From Bacteroidota bacterium (GTDB lineage Bacteria; Bacteroidota; Bacteroidia; Chitinophagales; Chitinophagaceae): a stretch of DNA of 50,312 bases. Positions 11,998-23,000 of the stretch are shown here, in pieces. Made by a program: the position numbers and the translations under genes. Each line of letters opens with the position of its first letter. Positions within the stretch are counted from its first letter, which is position 1. The DNA lies in the NCBI GenBank assembly GCA_016715505.1, contig JADJZY010000021.1, positions 1 to 50,312 on the forward strand, given 5' to 3'. The notes under the pieces were generated by a model that had not been told where the DNA came from, searched no databases, and saw nothing but the letters and a program-made list of their open reading frames with translations.

Positions 11998-12945
11998 TTA
12001 ATTACTTCTTGTACTCACCTGAATCTGCAAATTATTGCCGCTATTGATACCCTCGGCTTGCAAGAAATAAATTGAAGGTATGGCGGGTTGAATGCCTGGG
12101 ATATAAGGATAATTGCCGGCATAAATACCAATATTTTGTTTAGGATAGGATGGGTTTAACTCAAAGTGATCTCCATTAAAATTATTCCAGTTTAAAAATA
12201 CGGAACTCATATCCACTGCATTTTCGTTACTAAAACCAGCGGGTAGAGAAGAGATGTCGCAGATATTATTACTAAACGAACAATTGGTAAAATAAAAATC
12301 GCCTCCATTTTCTGTCCAGAAAATATTATTGGCAATAATGCTATTTTCAAAATTAGAACTCCATCCGTAAGTAAATTGACTAACACGTATGATATTATTT
12401 TGTACGATGGCCCCATAGTTGCCAGTGATATGACACCAACCCCAGATATAGCAATTATTCATGAGCAAATTGGGGGCATTGGATCCAAATATAGATTGCA
12501 CGAAAGATTGCTTAATTTGTGTATTTGAAACGTTATCGGTGTAGATAGTAGTGGCGCGAGCTTTTTGAACGATGGTTGCATTCGCATAGACATAAATTGA
12601 GTTATCAACATAACATGAAATTTTACAAGAATCGGCGCCCGGATTGATGAAAATGTCCGAAACCCTGGATGATATTGTACCCACCTGTAATCCAGGATTA
12701 TTTTCCAAAAAATCTCCAATACTTATGATGGTTATTTTTTTATAAACTTGTATTTGACCATAGGATCCGAAGGTGGTAGGTTCGAGGTGGATGGTATCGC
12801 CGGCATTGGCCGCATCGTGAGCACTTTGAGCATTTGAATAAACATTCGGACCCGTAACAAGCGGGTTATTGTTACATCGCACAATAGTGGCGTAGGTGAG
12901 ATTGGATGTTAATAATAACAGGAGTAAGTAAACGATACATTTCAT
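11998..12945 (-). CDS. Secreted right-handed beta-helix protein
   Basis: 315 residues with a signal peptide (MKCIVYLLLLLLTSNLTYA). It then shows the short N-terminal block shared with 34069-35196 and 35219-36262: NNNP, a DAANAGDTIHLEP-type motif, then rungs with N-N-I/C spacing (NNCYIWG, QNNIIRV, ANNIFW, SNNICDIS) typical of parallel beta-helices of the pectate-lyase superfold. I see no catalytic signature. It ends with QIQVSTRSN, a C-terminal motif repeated in the other beta-helix proteins of this window and unlike the dockerin or T9SS tails. The YFFD-repeat gene follows after 14 bases, so the two are probably co-expressed. ATG at 12945 fits the signal peptide. Confidence 0.85.
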   Translation of the reverse strand: MKCIVYLLLLLLTSNLTYATIVRCNNNPLVTGPNVYSNAQSAHDAANAGDTIHLEPTTFGSYGQIQVYKKITIISIGDFLENNPGLQVGTISSRVSDIFINPGADSCKISCYVDNSIYVYANATIVQKARATTIYTDNVSNTQIKQSFVQSIFGSNAPNLLMNNCYIWGWCHITGNYGAIVQNNIIRVSQFTYGWSSNFENSIIANNIFWTENGGDFYFTNCSFSNNICDISSLPAGFSNENAVDMSSVFLNWNNFNGDHFELNPSYPKQNIGIYAGNYPYIPGIQPAIPSIYFLQAEGINSGNNLQIQVSTRSN

Positions 12946-13213
12946 GATGATGTTTTTGTTTTATTGAATCATGATTGAGTTGTAAAAGTCCATTTTGATG
13001 ATCAGGAACTTTAGTACCTTTTTGTGTAGTGCCCATCCTACAGAGAAAGCCGAACAAAGGGCTCAGTATTTGTATTCAGATATTTGAATCCAAATTTTGT
13101 CTCGTCTTCTTGGACGAGACAGTATAAGATTTACATTGAATTTATGAACATTGTCAATCACCATGTTATAATAACCAGTGATTCCATGATAATAGCCATG
13201 AGGTTATGCCGCA
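12946..13213. other. Intergenic region with inverted repeat, upstream of the beta-helix gene
   Basis: This region of about 270 bases lies between the beta-helix start and the terminator of the next gene. It encodes nothing convincing. Its one strong feature is the inverted repeat at 13098-13121 described separately; the remainder is A/T-rich. Confidence 0.5.
13098..13121. promoter_or_regulatory. Inverted repeat TCTCGTC-N6-GACGAGA, candidate operator
   Basis: The 9-bp arms TGTCTCGTC/GACGAGACA are perfect, with a 6-base loop, about 150-175 bases upstream of the beta-helix gene at 12945. The same arms occur at 15348-15366, about 190 bases upstream of the next secreted-protein gene. No T-run follows on the minus strand, so it is not an ordinary terminator. 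A binding site for one of the window's response regulators is a reasonable but untested reading. Confidence 0.45.
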
Positions 13214-13244
13214 CAAAAAAACTCCGACTTTGAAAGTCAGGAGT
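13214..13244 (-). terminator. Rho-independent terminator after the WQ..GG-repeat gene
   Basis: Minus strand: ACTCCTGACTT, loop, AAGTCGGAGT, then seven T. It differs from the 10142-10173 terminator only in the middle of the stem and has the same surrounding text up to the stop codon. Confidence 0.85.
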
Positions 13245-13269
13245 TTCTATAGGTTGATTGATTTGTGTT

Positions 13270-15157
13270 TTATGGAATTACCGCTCCTATAAAATTATTG
13301 TTATTCTGCTCCCAATAAATAAAGTCCAGTCCATCCACAATACCATCGCCATTGATATCTGTACTAAAATATCCTCCGGCAAAATTATTGTTGTCGTTTT
13401 CCCAGTCGTTGTAATCTAGTCCGTCAATAACCCCATCCTGATTGATGTCGCCGGAGTAAAATCCCCACAAGCCCAATTCCACTTCAAACTGATTGGAACC
13501 ATACGCTTTATTCGCGGCGAGTGAAAATCATAAGTCGCATTCGCGGCGATGAGCACCGGATTAGCGCTCCAGGTTTCGATATGGTTACGATGTTTAATCA
13601 CGATATACCGATTTGTTCCCAGCTCGCTCAGGGGAATATTCCCCATCAAAGTGCCGTCAGTTTGAAGCAAGGTTTTTACATTCACAGTTGGCAAGAGTGT
13701 GATTGGATGAACCAATTGCACTTCAATCGTATCAACGAGCAAGCTGTTCATTCCCACTCCTTGATTTTGTAATACCGGTACCATATTTCCCGATTGCCCC
13801 ATATAACCTTGCAGAAACATTTTTAGTTCAAGAGATGTATATGGATTGATGACTCCATCGGATTCGATTTTAACGACCCAAAAGTCCTGCAAACCCATGG
13901 ACGCTTCTGCCTTATCAAAAGAGATGGGTGAATTGGATATGGCTGACATCACATATCCTCCGTCATTTGCCTGAACCACACTACGTGCATCATCTAATCC
14001 CGTACCACCGATGCTATTTTCCCATAGGGTATTTCCACTTGCACTTAATTTCATCACCCAACAATCGGTACCGCCCATTAAATTTTCTGACTTAGTAGCA
14101 GATTGATTGGAATTGGTGCGGCCACAAACCATAATACTCTGATCGGCATTTCCTGAAACATCAAATGCCACATCGCTTCCGCCTCCCCCCATGGTATTTT
14201 GCCAGATGATATTGCCGCTGCTATCTATTTTTACGATCCAGAAATCTGTTAACCCATAATTGATATCTGTTTTATCGCCCGAAATTCCAGACTCCGAAGC
14301 ACCGGCTATCACGACCTCATTATTGTTAAGGAGTGCGGACGACCATGGAAAATCACTTCCGGAACCGCCAATGCTTTTATCCCAAATAATACTCCCATCG
14401 GTATGTAATTTAACCAGCCAATAATCATAACTGCCTTTACTCGCTACAGTTTTGTCGGCAAATATTTCGGAAGAGGATCCACCTATCAGCAAATAGGTAG
14501 AATCTGAAAATTGAACGGCTGAAAACGCTTCATCCACCAAAGTACCGCCGATGGTATTCTCCCATTGCAAATTTCCTTGTGAATCAAGTTTCAAAACCCA
14601 ATAGTCTCTTGCGGTTGAATTAGGATATCCAATATTAAACTCGCTTTTATCGCCAGATATGTGTGAATTAGATGCACCGGCAATGAGGTACCCACCATCC
14701 AGTGTTTCAATGATTTCGCCGGGAATATCATCGATGTTTCCTCCATAATTTTTTTGCCATTGCAGATTACCCAAACTGTCTAATTTTAAAATGCCATAAT
14801 TTAAACCATTGGAAGGCACATTGATATCTGCTATCACGACGAATCCACTATCCTTGGTTTGTTTTACATCGCGCACGATAGAAGGCCCATAAGAGGCAAT
14901 TCCCGAAAAACCTTTTTGCCAGACGATGTTTCCGGTTTCTCCCAATTTGAGAATCCATAAAGAACCGGCAACCGTTTTATCTCCGCTGATGGTTGAAGAT
15001 GTTCGTCCTGCTACAAGGAAACCGCCATCATAGGTTTTAGTCATCTTATTAAAAGTTTCATTGCCGGAACCACCGATGGTGTTTTGCCATTGGAGTATGG
15101 GTTGGCTGTATACATTTAAGGAGAAAATTAAAAAGATAGAAGAAATAAAGATTTCAT
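13270..15157 (-). CDS. Secreted WQ..GG-repeat protein (propeller-like) with dockerin-like tail (two probable frameshifts)
   Basis: The repeat body has about seven units of roughly 55-65 residues with the pattern WQNTIGGSG...DGGY...SGDKT...DYWVVKLDSxGN, which resembles the beta-propeller-like repeats of Bacteroidota surface proteins. The C-terminus is the shared tail (MFLQGYMGQSGNMVPVL, IKHRNHIETWS, GDINQDGVIDGLDYNDWE, TDINGDGIVDGLDF, GAVIP). The frame breaks at about 13519: adding one base to CACTCGCCGCG restores YDFHSAANKAYGSNQFEVE and joins the calcium loops to the body. At the 5' end, the only upstream start of the long frame is a TTG at 15179. ATG at 15157 gives the good signal peptide MKSLFLLSF then LIFSLNVYSQ if one base is restored in an A-run at 15130-15134, so I prefer it. 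Restored length is about 627 residues. Confidence 0.8.
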
Positions 15158-15179
15158 AAGGGATTGGTTTGTGGCACAA

Positions 15180-15347
15180 AAATAAGGTATCCCCTTGGAA
15201 ATCATTGAGTTGATTGAGATATCAATTCAAACATTTAAAAAAGGGATTCAACATTCAATGGTTCATTTTCATGGGCGATTTATACCGAAGTGATATCTGT
15301 AATAGATCAATGTTATTGTTCTAAACAGCTATCATATCGGCATTTAC
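15180..15347. other. Intergenic region upstream of the WQ..GG-repeat gene
   Basis: There is no credible coding sequence in this A/T-rich leader. It should contain the promoter of the gene at 13270-15157; two inverted repeats and a terminator occupy the remainder of the gap up to 15470. Confidence 0.4.
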
Positions 15348-15366
15348 TCTCGTCCTTAAGACGAGA
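15348..15366. promoter_or_regulatory. Inverted repeat TCTCGTC-N5-GACGAGA, second copy
   Basis: The 7-bp arms are perfect and identical to the core of 13098-13121, with a 5-base loop, about 190 bases upstream of the preferred start of the WQ..GG-repeat gene. The recurrence at a similar distance from two secreted-protein genes is what makes an operator plausible. Confidence 0.45.
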
Positions 15367-15370
15367 TAAG

Positions 15371-15390
15371 AATTGGTCTATCTACCAATT
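15371..15390. promoter_or_regulatory. Inverted repeat AATTGGT-N6-ACCAATT
   Basis: A perfect 7-bp inverted repeat, five bases beyond the TCTCGTC element and 20 bases before the terminator stem. It may be a second protein-binding site or simply local structure; no second copy was noticed. Confidence 0.3.
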
Positions 15391-15406
15391 CACATTGGTA
15401 TAAATT

Positions 15407-15439
15407 AAAAAAACTGCCTGTACGAGTCAGGCAGTTTTT
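15407..15439 (-). terminator. Terminator of the small dockerin-tailed gene
   Basis: A stem AAAACTGCCTG/CAGGCAGTTTT with a 7-base loop is flanked by A- and T-runs, so it could act on both strands. It begins about 32 bases after the stop of the gene 15471-16268 on the minus strand. Confidence 0.85.
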
Positions 15440-15470
15440 ATCGGGTTAGGGGTTTGGGTTGTATAAAAAA

Positions 15471-16268
15471 TTATGGGCTTATTGCCCCTACAAAATTATT
15501 GCTGTTTTCTTCCCAATAAATAAAATCGAGACCATCTACAATTCCATCACCATTGAGGTCGGTACTAAAATACCCCCCTGCAAAATTATTGCTGTCGTTT
15601 TCCCAGTCGTTGTAATCCAAACCATCTACCACCCCATCCTGATTGATATCGCCGGTATAAAATGCAAATATGCCGGATTCGACCTCACGTTGGTTATCGC
15701 CATAAACCTGGTTGGCTGCGGTTGAAAAATCATATTGAGTGAGTGTGTTGATCAAAATAGGATTTGTACTCCATGATGCGATATGATTGCGGTGTCTGAT
15801 CACGAGGTAGTATGATTGTCCGATGACGCCCATACCACGAACAGATAATGATCCATCTTGTTTGAGAATTACATTCCGTTGAAAAACAAGATTATGGGGT
15901 GCATTGGCTTCCCGCAATTCGACCTGCAAAGTGTCTGCATCGAGAGATGGGTTGGCATAAACGCCTTGATTCAGGAGCACATCGCCCATTTGACCTGAGC
16001 CTATATAGTACCCCTGCAAATAGGCCTTTACATTTAGCAGATTTATTTCGAAAGGTTGTTGAAATCCTTGTGTGAGCATATGTGTTGCCGAACTCAAAGT
16101 TTGGGTATTGGTTTCGCCGATGGTAAAGGATAGTGAGCCGGCTGAATTCGATTGGTAGCCTCCGGCAGATGCAATCACCTGTGGTGATAATGATTGTGCA
16201 TGAATCCTTTTTTGTATAGTTAGAGTCAGCGCGAAGGCCATACCTGTTATCAATAAATTATTTTTCAT
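15471..16268 (-). CDS. Small secreted protein with the shared dockerin-like tail
   Basis: 265 residues, the shortest and cleanest member of the tailed family, with no frameshift. It has a signal peptide (MKNNLLITGMAFALTLTI...HAQ). A 45-residue N-terminal block follows (VIASAGGYQSNSAGSLSFTIGET, MLTQGFQQP) that is common at the start of short Bacteroidota secreted proteins. Then comes the complete tail: VKAYLQGYYIGSGQMGDVLL, an Ig-like segment with IRHRNHIASWS, GDINQDGVVDGLDYNDWE and TDLNGDGIVDGLDF, ending NNFVGAISP. It therefore gives the module boundaries, about residues 80-265. It is the last gene of the run from 19747 (92-base gap after the protease). No function is known to me. Confidence 0.9.
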   Translation of the reverse strand: MKNNLLITGMAFALTLTIQKRIHAQSLSPQVIASAGGYQSNSAGSLSFTIGETNTQTLSSATHMLTQGFQQPFEINLLNVKAYLQGYYIGSGQMGDVLLNQGVYANPSLDADTLQVELREANAPHNLVFQRNVILKQDGSLSVRGMGVIGQSYYLVIRHRNHIASWSTNPILINTLTQYDFSTAANQVYGDNQREVESGIFAFYTGDINQDGVVDGLDYNDWENDSNNFAGGYFSTDLNGDGIVDGLDFIYWEENSNNFVGAISP

Positions 16269-16360
16269 TGTTGAAATATTTAAACTTAAAAAATCGTTCC
16301 TGTAAATCTGTCGGCAAAATTATGAGATGGATTGAATGGGCGTTCGTTCATCCTTCAACA

Positions 16361-17947
16361 TTACAAACCTGAGTTGTCACATGCCGCTGTTTTTATGGTG
16401 ATGCCAGCATTGAAACCAGTTGCCGAGATTGTTGTAGTGCCTTCAATATTGCATAGGTCAACGCCTTGAAAACTAAAATTTGAAAAACCTGAATTTGAAA
16501 CCGAAGATCTTATAATAATTTCTCCGCCGTTGAAGAAACCACCAAAAGTAGGCGCAGCAAAAGGGATGATTATAAATCGGGAACTAAGAAGTCCTTGACA
16601 ACTTGAGGTTGACAAAACATAACCAATCTCTGAAATGGATTGACTATGCCAATTCGTATTTGAACTCAACGATGGATACATCAGATTAGTTGTACTGGTT
16701 ACATGAGTTGCACCCATGATATGACCCAGTTCGTGAGCCGTCAAGCTTGTAAATTGAGCAGTTGGCCAAAACAATGCACCAAAAACTGCATCGTACGTAT
16801 TTGTTTGCACGATCATATACGAATCGTCCGATTGATAACCAGCTGTTGCGGCACTCATGCTACCAAGTTCGTAGGCCTTTCCTATAATTGAGCCATCAAT
16901 ATTTATACCCGTATAAAAGATACCCAGGTCTTTTACAATATTATTGTAAAAGTAAGAGTTGGGATTATTCCAATAATTCCGAAACTGTGAAAGCCTATCA
17001 GTACCACCTGCCGTAGGGGTTAAGTAAGTTAAAGTATACGGATCATTAGAGGTCGTCCACTCATGTTGATAACGAAGTACTAATTTTATCCCATACTGGT
17101 TTAAAAAAATCGGTTCCACATTATTTAGGTTGTCTATCATGTCGTTAAAGTATATCCGATAAATTGAGCTATTATAATTATCATAATCCGACTCCGTAAC
17201 TATTTCAAGTTTTCTGCAGTTCGCAGCTTGGTTACTCAACATCGGTTGATAGTTACTATTGTTGTTCGTTGCCCCGGATGCTAAGGACTGAATACCACCG
17301 GACATCCATTGATTATCCTTAGCTGCGCCGATTTGTTGTTCCGCTTTCGGTTGAATTCGCTTTTTATTCAGTTCCATTTGCTCCATGATAGTAGTAAATC
17401 CGCATGAAACATCAGAAGAAACCAAATCATCCTCTGTATAAATGATTACCCAGTTTTCATCAACAACTTTAATAAATTTTTTAAGTAGCTCAACATAGTA
17501 TATTTCATTATTGCTGCAAATCACCGCTGAATATGAGTGTTCACGTATATTCATTCTCACCCAGGATTCAGGATCAGAATTGGCATACCCTTTAAAGGTA
17601 CCACACGCTTCTCGAGGCAATTCAAAGCGTCCACTATCTGTTGTTATTTCTCTTTTGTAATCGGGCGACCGTATTTCATTTTCTTCAATGACCATATTCC
17701 ATGTATGCCGGCCGTCACTTAAGCTTACAGGTATATCTGTTTTTTTTGAATGAGACAATTGATACAGCGCCGGCAAATCAATTCGAACAATTTTTACCCG
17801 CTTAAATCTACTTTTCAGTAAGGCGTCTTGATCCGGGCTTAAGAAAATTTCCTTTTCAATTCGATTTTCAATATGTTGCTGTGCAATTCCTTGAATCGCT
17901 ATACAAAGCATTAAAGCGATTAAGGTAAAGGTATTTGATGCTTTCAT
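16361..17947 (-). CDS. Secreted metzincin-type zinc metalloprotease (reprolysin-like)
   Basis: 528 residues, signal peptide MKASNTFTLIALMLCIAIQGIAQ. A pro-region of about 180 residues precedes the catalytic domain. The extended zinc motif HELGHIMGATH (HExxHxxGxxH, about residues 405-415, catalytic Glu 406) is followed by NLMYPS, which supplies the Met-turn expected in metzincins of the M12B/reprolysin type. After the catalytic domain there are about 80 residues (FIIIPFAAPTFGGFF...GVDLCNIEG), too short for the dockerin-like or T9SS tails seen nearby, so the C-terminus may be truncated or exported differently. It starts 8 bases after the tail-fibre-like gene, so the two form an operon. It may process the surface proteins encoded around it; this is inference. 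Confidence 0.9.
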   Translation of the reverse strand: MKASNTFTLIALMLCIAIQGIAQQHIENRIEKEIFLSPDQDALLKSRFKRVKIVRIDLPALYQLSHSKKTDIPVSLSDGRHTWNMVIEENEIRSPDYKREITTDSGRFELPREACGTFKGYANSDPESWVRMNIREHSYSAVICSNNEIYYVELLKKFIKVVDENWVIIYTEDDLVSSDVSCGFTTIMEQMELNKKRIQPKAEQQIGAAKDNQWMSGGIQSLASGATNNNSNYQPMLSNQAANCRKLEIVTESDYDNYNSSIYRIYFNDMIDNLNNVEPIFLNQYGIKLVLRYQHEWTTSNDPYTLTYLTPTAGGTDRLSQFRNYWNNPNSYFYNNIVKDLGIFYTGINIDGSIIGKAYELGSMSAATAGYQSDDSYMIVQTNTYDAVFGALFWPTAQFTSLTAHELGHIMGATHVTSTTNLMYPSLSSNTNWHSQSISEIGYVLSTSSCQGLLSSRFIIIPFAAPTFGGFFNGGEIIIRSSVSNSGFSNFSFQGVDLCNIEGTTTISATGFNAGITIKTAACDNSGL

Positions 17948-17955
17948 GGTTGCGC

Positions 17956-19747
17956 TTATTTTTTAATATTCTTCAATACCTCATTTAATCTTGTAATTTC
18001 AGCTTGCTGCTCTTTGAGTTGCTTTTGTTGTTGCAATAAGTACAAGGTTAACTCTTCCACCTTTTCCACTAACTTGAGTTGTATTCCACCTACATTCATA
18101 CCTTCTGATTCAACCTCAGTGGCGGGAGGCATATTTGGTAACCTGTGGTGGTTTTTGATATGTTCTTCTACTTCTTCAAGCGGTTTCAGTTCATAGGCTG
18201 GATCAAAAACATAATCCGGAAATGGCAGGGCTTGCACCCGTAATTCGGTACACGCTACTTTACCATCTACTACCAAACGATAGTTTGAAGAAAATCCAGT
18301 ACCATTTCCTATTGCAACATTGCCATTTAGTTTGGTGCGTCCTTCTACTTGTAATGCTGCTGTGCTGGTATTTGGTCCGTCAATAAAGGCGCCATACTGC
18401 AAACTACTTTTTACATTCAACATGCTGTTGGGAAAAATGGTGGAGGTTCCTACCGACAAAGTTCCCTGTGAACCATTCATGCTGGGTGAAATCACTGTGT
18501 TTCCATACAATCCGGTACTTCCTGCTACTGCTAATTTTTCATTGGGTGTATTGGTACCCATACCAATATTTCCACTTGGGGTAATCACCATCGATTCCCA
18601 ACCATTGTTCGTATAAAAATACAAAGGATGATTGCTATTCGTACCCAACCACCCGGCAGTTGGATCAATATATGTACCCATGGAAATGGTGCCATTCTCC
18701 TGAACAATTCCGTAACCTGAATGGTTAATATGCATATTACCCATCACGTTGAGTGTACTGTTAGGAGTACTGGTTCCGATACCAATTTTTCCATCATTCG
18801 TGATAAACATCGAAGGACTACCACCGTATTTATCATTTCCTTGGGTCACAAAAGCTAAGGGGCTTCCAGTGGTTCCAATACGAGTCCAATGATTCACCGA
18901 AGTAGAGCTTAATTGTAACAAGGCGTCGCCTCCTTCTACATCCATATGTATGGCGTTTTGGCTACCGGAATCTACAATACTCAGTTTACTGGGTGGAGTT
19001 CTCGTACCCATTCCAATTTTACCATTCGCCTGTATCATCATTTTTATTTGGTTGAGCGATTTAGGTGAAGCCTGACTTCCACCATCACCGGAAACAGAAA
19101 AAGCCAAATTATCATTGTAAGTATCCCCATTATAATAATGAAAAACCGAACTCGCCCGCGTATTCGTATTATCGACCCACACCCGTGACAATAACATGCT
19201 GGCAGAAGCTTCATTTTGCAGTCCGGCTACATCGTTCACGTGCAGATTGGCCTGCGGGGTTGTAGTGCCAATCCCGACATTGCCCGTATTTGTATTCGAA
19301 ATATCTGCTCCATTCTGCACCCATTTTTCATTGTCTGAACTTCCGGCATGCAAGGCATATGGAACGCTCATGAGTTGGGTTGTGCCCATATCCGCATAGT
19401 TACTTCCTCCTGCAGGATCGAATTCAACTTGTAAATGCTTGGCACCATTCTTCCAATCGATCATGGAAATTGTACCGGAAACAGGTGTACCTTCTCCGAG
19501 GTTGATTGAAAATAATCCCAAATTGTTATGTAACGTTATGGGTTTCCTGAAAAACAATGATCCCATTCGCGGTTAAGTCATGTAAACTTAATCGCAACGC
19601 AATCGATTGATTGATTATTGCAGCACCTGTATTGTCGCGGGCTATTGCCTGATAAGGAATCGCTTGAGGAGCCTGACAGAAAGCAGTGTGACAGAGAAGA
19701 GTGAGTGTAAAGAGAATCAAATTCAATGTGGTTGTTACTTTTTTCAT
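17956..19747 (-). CDS. Tail-fibre-like secreted protein with coiled-coil C-terminus (one frameshift)
   Basis: ATG 19747 gives the signal peptide MKKVTTTLNLILFTLTLLCHTAFCQ, then APQAIPYQAIARDNTG, a standard N-terminal block of Bacteroidota tail-fibre-like proteins. The frame is lost after FQETHNV (about 19530) and resumes as NNLGLFSINLGEG; one base restores it. The body repeats IGIGTSTPNSTLNV/NVGIGTTTPQANLHV-type units every 50-70 residues, typical of trimeric beta-structured fibres. The C-terminus (YVFDPAYELKPLEEVEEHI, HHRLPNMP, then a long Leu/Glu/Lys coiled coil ending LKNIKK) matches the tail-fibre domain found beside S74-like chaperones; I do not see a convincing Ser/Lys protease pair. 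A paralogue lies at 40433-43102. It is followed after 8 bases by the protease. Confidence 0.85.
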
Positions 19748-20082
19748 AGTATGTAAATTTTGAAATTGTTGATTAATCAACGATACAAAATTGCGTGAAT
19801 GTATCAGCTCCAACAATCCTCATTAAAGATGATTCTTGATGCTTAAACCGAACCTAAATCCTCCATTATCATCTGAATGGATGATATAGTCATTTAAAAA
19901 AAATGTATGAGGCCTCAGTGTATCCGATTCGAAAGTCGATTGTACGTGCTAAATACTTTCTGAGGCCAGTATATAATTTTACAAACGAAAAGCGCTTTAA
20001 GATGCTACATTACTTCAAACGCCAAAGAAAAGACTCAAGATTTCAAGAGTAATAATTATCATTGTATTGCAAATCCCTAAAC
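19748..20082. other. Divergent intergenic region between the tail-fibre-like and propeller-kinase genes
   Basis: The two flanking genes are transcribed away from each other, so this region of 335 bases should contain both promoters. Visible structure: an inverted repeat ATCATC-N6-GATGAT (19868-19885); a larger inverted repeat GGCCTCAG (19911-19918) with CTGAGGCC (19960-19967) around a 41-base spacer; and an A/T-rich TATATAATTTTAC (about 19970-19982) which could be the core promoter of the kinase. No small gene is convincing. Confidence 0.5.
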
Positions 20083-23000
20083 ATGCGTATCGCTTTGTAT
20101 TTGTTTCTTTTTTTGATTCTTTTTAAAAAGTCGAATACACAAAGCACATTCCCTCAGGTTCAAATTCCTATCGAATTGTTTGGTGTCAAAGAAGGACTTT
20201 CACAGGGCTTCGTATCCAGTATCTTACAAGACAAAGAGGGGTTTATGTGGTTCGGCACGAGTGATGGTTTAAACAAATTCGATGGTTACAAGGTCACAAC
20301 ATATAGAAACAATCCGTTGGATTCCTTTTCACTTTCCGACAATATGATATCAGGTATTGTTGAGGATGAACAGGAAAATATCTGGATATCAACCAGAAAC
20401 AAGGGGCTCTCTGTTTTTAACAAACGAACTGATCAATTTCATCCGGTATACTTAAAGGAAATTCCCCATCATGTGGGTATCGTGATGTTACGCCATCATC
20501 ATCGTAAATTATTTATCGTCACAAATACGAATGCCCTTCTCTATGAAATTGATTCTATTCAAATTAAACAAAATGAGCGAAATGTAGGTAAACATGTTCG
20601 TTTGTTATTTGATTACAATCTGCAACAAAAAAATCCTTCACTACGCATAGAAATATCCAGGGAAAACTACATGCACTGGGATTCTAAAGGTGAAATCTGT
20701 TTGCTCAACGCAGATACACTCATAAAGTATAAACCGAATAACAAATTCACGCACTGGACATGTCAAGGATATCCGCTTTCCTTTTTGGGGATACAAAAAA
20801 ATGAATGGTTCCTGACCAATCTATTAAACGATATCCGGAATAATCATATTCTTTATGTATTTACCAACAAAAAAATTCATCAGGTAGATTTCGAAAAAGG
20901 CAAGGTATTAAGAACGATACAATTTGATTATTCTAAGGATGAAAAATTATATCATATGCAACCTGCCATGTTGCCGGATGGTAACTTGATTTTAAGAAAA
21001 GGGGATAAACTTTTTCATTATAATCCACAATCAGGCACACTCTCTGAATGGCAAAAAAAACTGGTCGATTATGGAATTATCTGTAGTAATCTGTCTTTAT
21101 CGAAAGATGGCATCACCTGGTTTGGCACTCCAGGTTTTGGTGCGATGAAGACCGATCACCGAAAATCTTGTTTTCATACCTTTCAAACGACCAATAATAC
21201 AAACATTTATAATATGACCGATACAAAAAGAGTCGATCCTATTCCTTCACATATTCTTGCAAGTATTTTCAATTTTGACATGGCGAATATAGCACAAGAT
21301 CAGGATGGCATCTATTGGGCACATTGTTGGAAAAATCATGGTGTATGGAGTTACAATCCTTTTACGCAAAAAGTGAAAACTTATTCACGTTCCTCTATCC
21401 ATCCTTACCGTCGACATATTTTTGTGGACCAAATGAACCGATTGTGGGTGTTTTCCGATCATGGTGAGAATGAACAATATTTGTTTCACATCAACAAGCA
21501 AAATGGGACTGAGGAAAGAGTCTATAAAATTCCAATCGGAACCACCAATAATTACTTACAATTCGTGAGAGACTTGTATAGCGACGAGAATGGCTTTGTG
21601 TACCTGGCCACCGAGAAAGGATTATTCCGCCTGAATCCTCAGGCTACTGATAGCGCCAAAATGTGGAAAATATTTCAAAACAATCCATTGGATACAAACA
21701 GTTTAAGTTCAAACTCCCTATGGTGTATTTGTCCTGATCCTTTACAGCCAAACAAATACCTGTGGTTAGGTTCAACCAGCACCGGATTGGATCGTTTGGA
21801 AATTTCCAACGGAAAATGTATCCATATCACCGAAAAGGATGGATTACCGAATAATGTCGTTTATGGCATCCTGAACGACGAGGCCAATAACCTATGGATG
21901 AGTACGAATAAAGGATTGAGTTGTTTGAATCCCTCAACCCAGGAATTTCGAAATTTTACTTACGAAGATGGTTTATCCTGCGAAGAATTTAATCACTTTG
22001 AATATCGGAAACTCAAAAGTGGGGAACTGTTTTTTGGGGGCATTGGTGGTTATACCATTTTTAAGCCTGAAGAGGTTTTACAAAAACAGGGGCAAGTGCC
22101 GATTGTTTTTACCGGGCTCTCCATTTCAAATAAAAGCATCGAATTTAAAACCAATGGACATATCATCGATGCGCCACTTCCATATGCTCAATCTATCACA
22201 CTGCATCCCGGGCAAAATATGTTTACGGTCAGTTTTGCATCATTGGAATTCAGAAGTAATCAAAAGAAATTTTATAAATACAAATTACAGGGTTTTCATG
22301 ATGAATGGACCGAGCCAAGTAACAAAAATGAAGCCACCTTTACCAATCTTTCTCCGGGAACATATACCTTTTTTGTAACGGGCACGAATACAGATGGTGT
22401 TTGGAATACTCAAGGTGCTTCAATGCTGATACACGTTCTACCCGCTTGGTATCAAACATGGTGGTTCAAAATACTACTCCTTTCTTTATTCCTATCCGGA
22501 ATATATTTGCTGTATCGTTTCCGAATCCGACAAATTACCAAGGTGCAGTTGTTTCGTGAAAAGATCGCCCGGGATCTGCATGATGAAATTGGATCAACTT
22601 TGAGCAGCATCTCACTGTATGGCGAATCGGCCAAAATGATGATAGACGTCCAGCACCCGCTCAATACCGTTCTGAGTAAAATTAATCAAAGTACAAATGC
22701 TATGATGGAATCGATGAGTGATATTGTATGGGCGATTAACAACAAAAATGACAAACTGGATAATTTGGTGAATCGAATGAATGTATTTGCTTTACAATCG
22801 TTTGATGTCAATAAATGTACCGTTCATTTTAGCAGCGATCAGGCCTCCGAGCAATTGACTTTGGATATGAACGACCGTAAAAATGTATATCTGTTGTTTA
22901 AGGAAATTATTCATAATGCGGCTAAACACGCTCAATGCAAAAACATTTGGATTGATTTGAAGGTCTCTAAAAACAAATTTATCATGCATATCAAAGATGA

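Noticed and set aside
13270..13482. A separate small gene for the calcium-loop tail
   Set aside because: It has no signal peptide and directly continues the sense of the upstream WQ..GG-repeat protein after one restored base.
21968..22378. A 136-residue gene within the propeller kinase in another frame
   Set aside because: It lies fully inside the intact kinase frame, starts without context and has no recognisable protein features.
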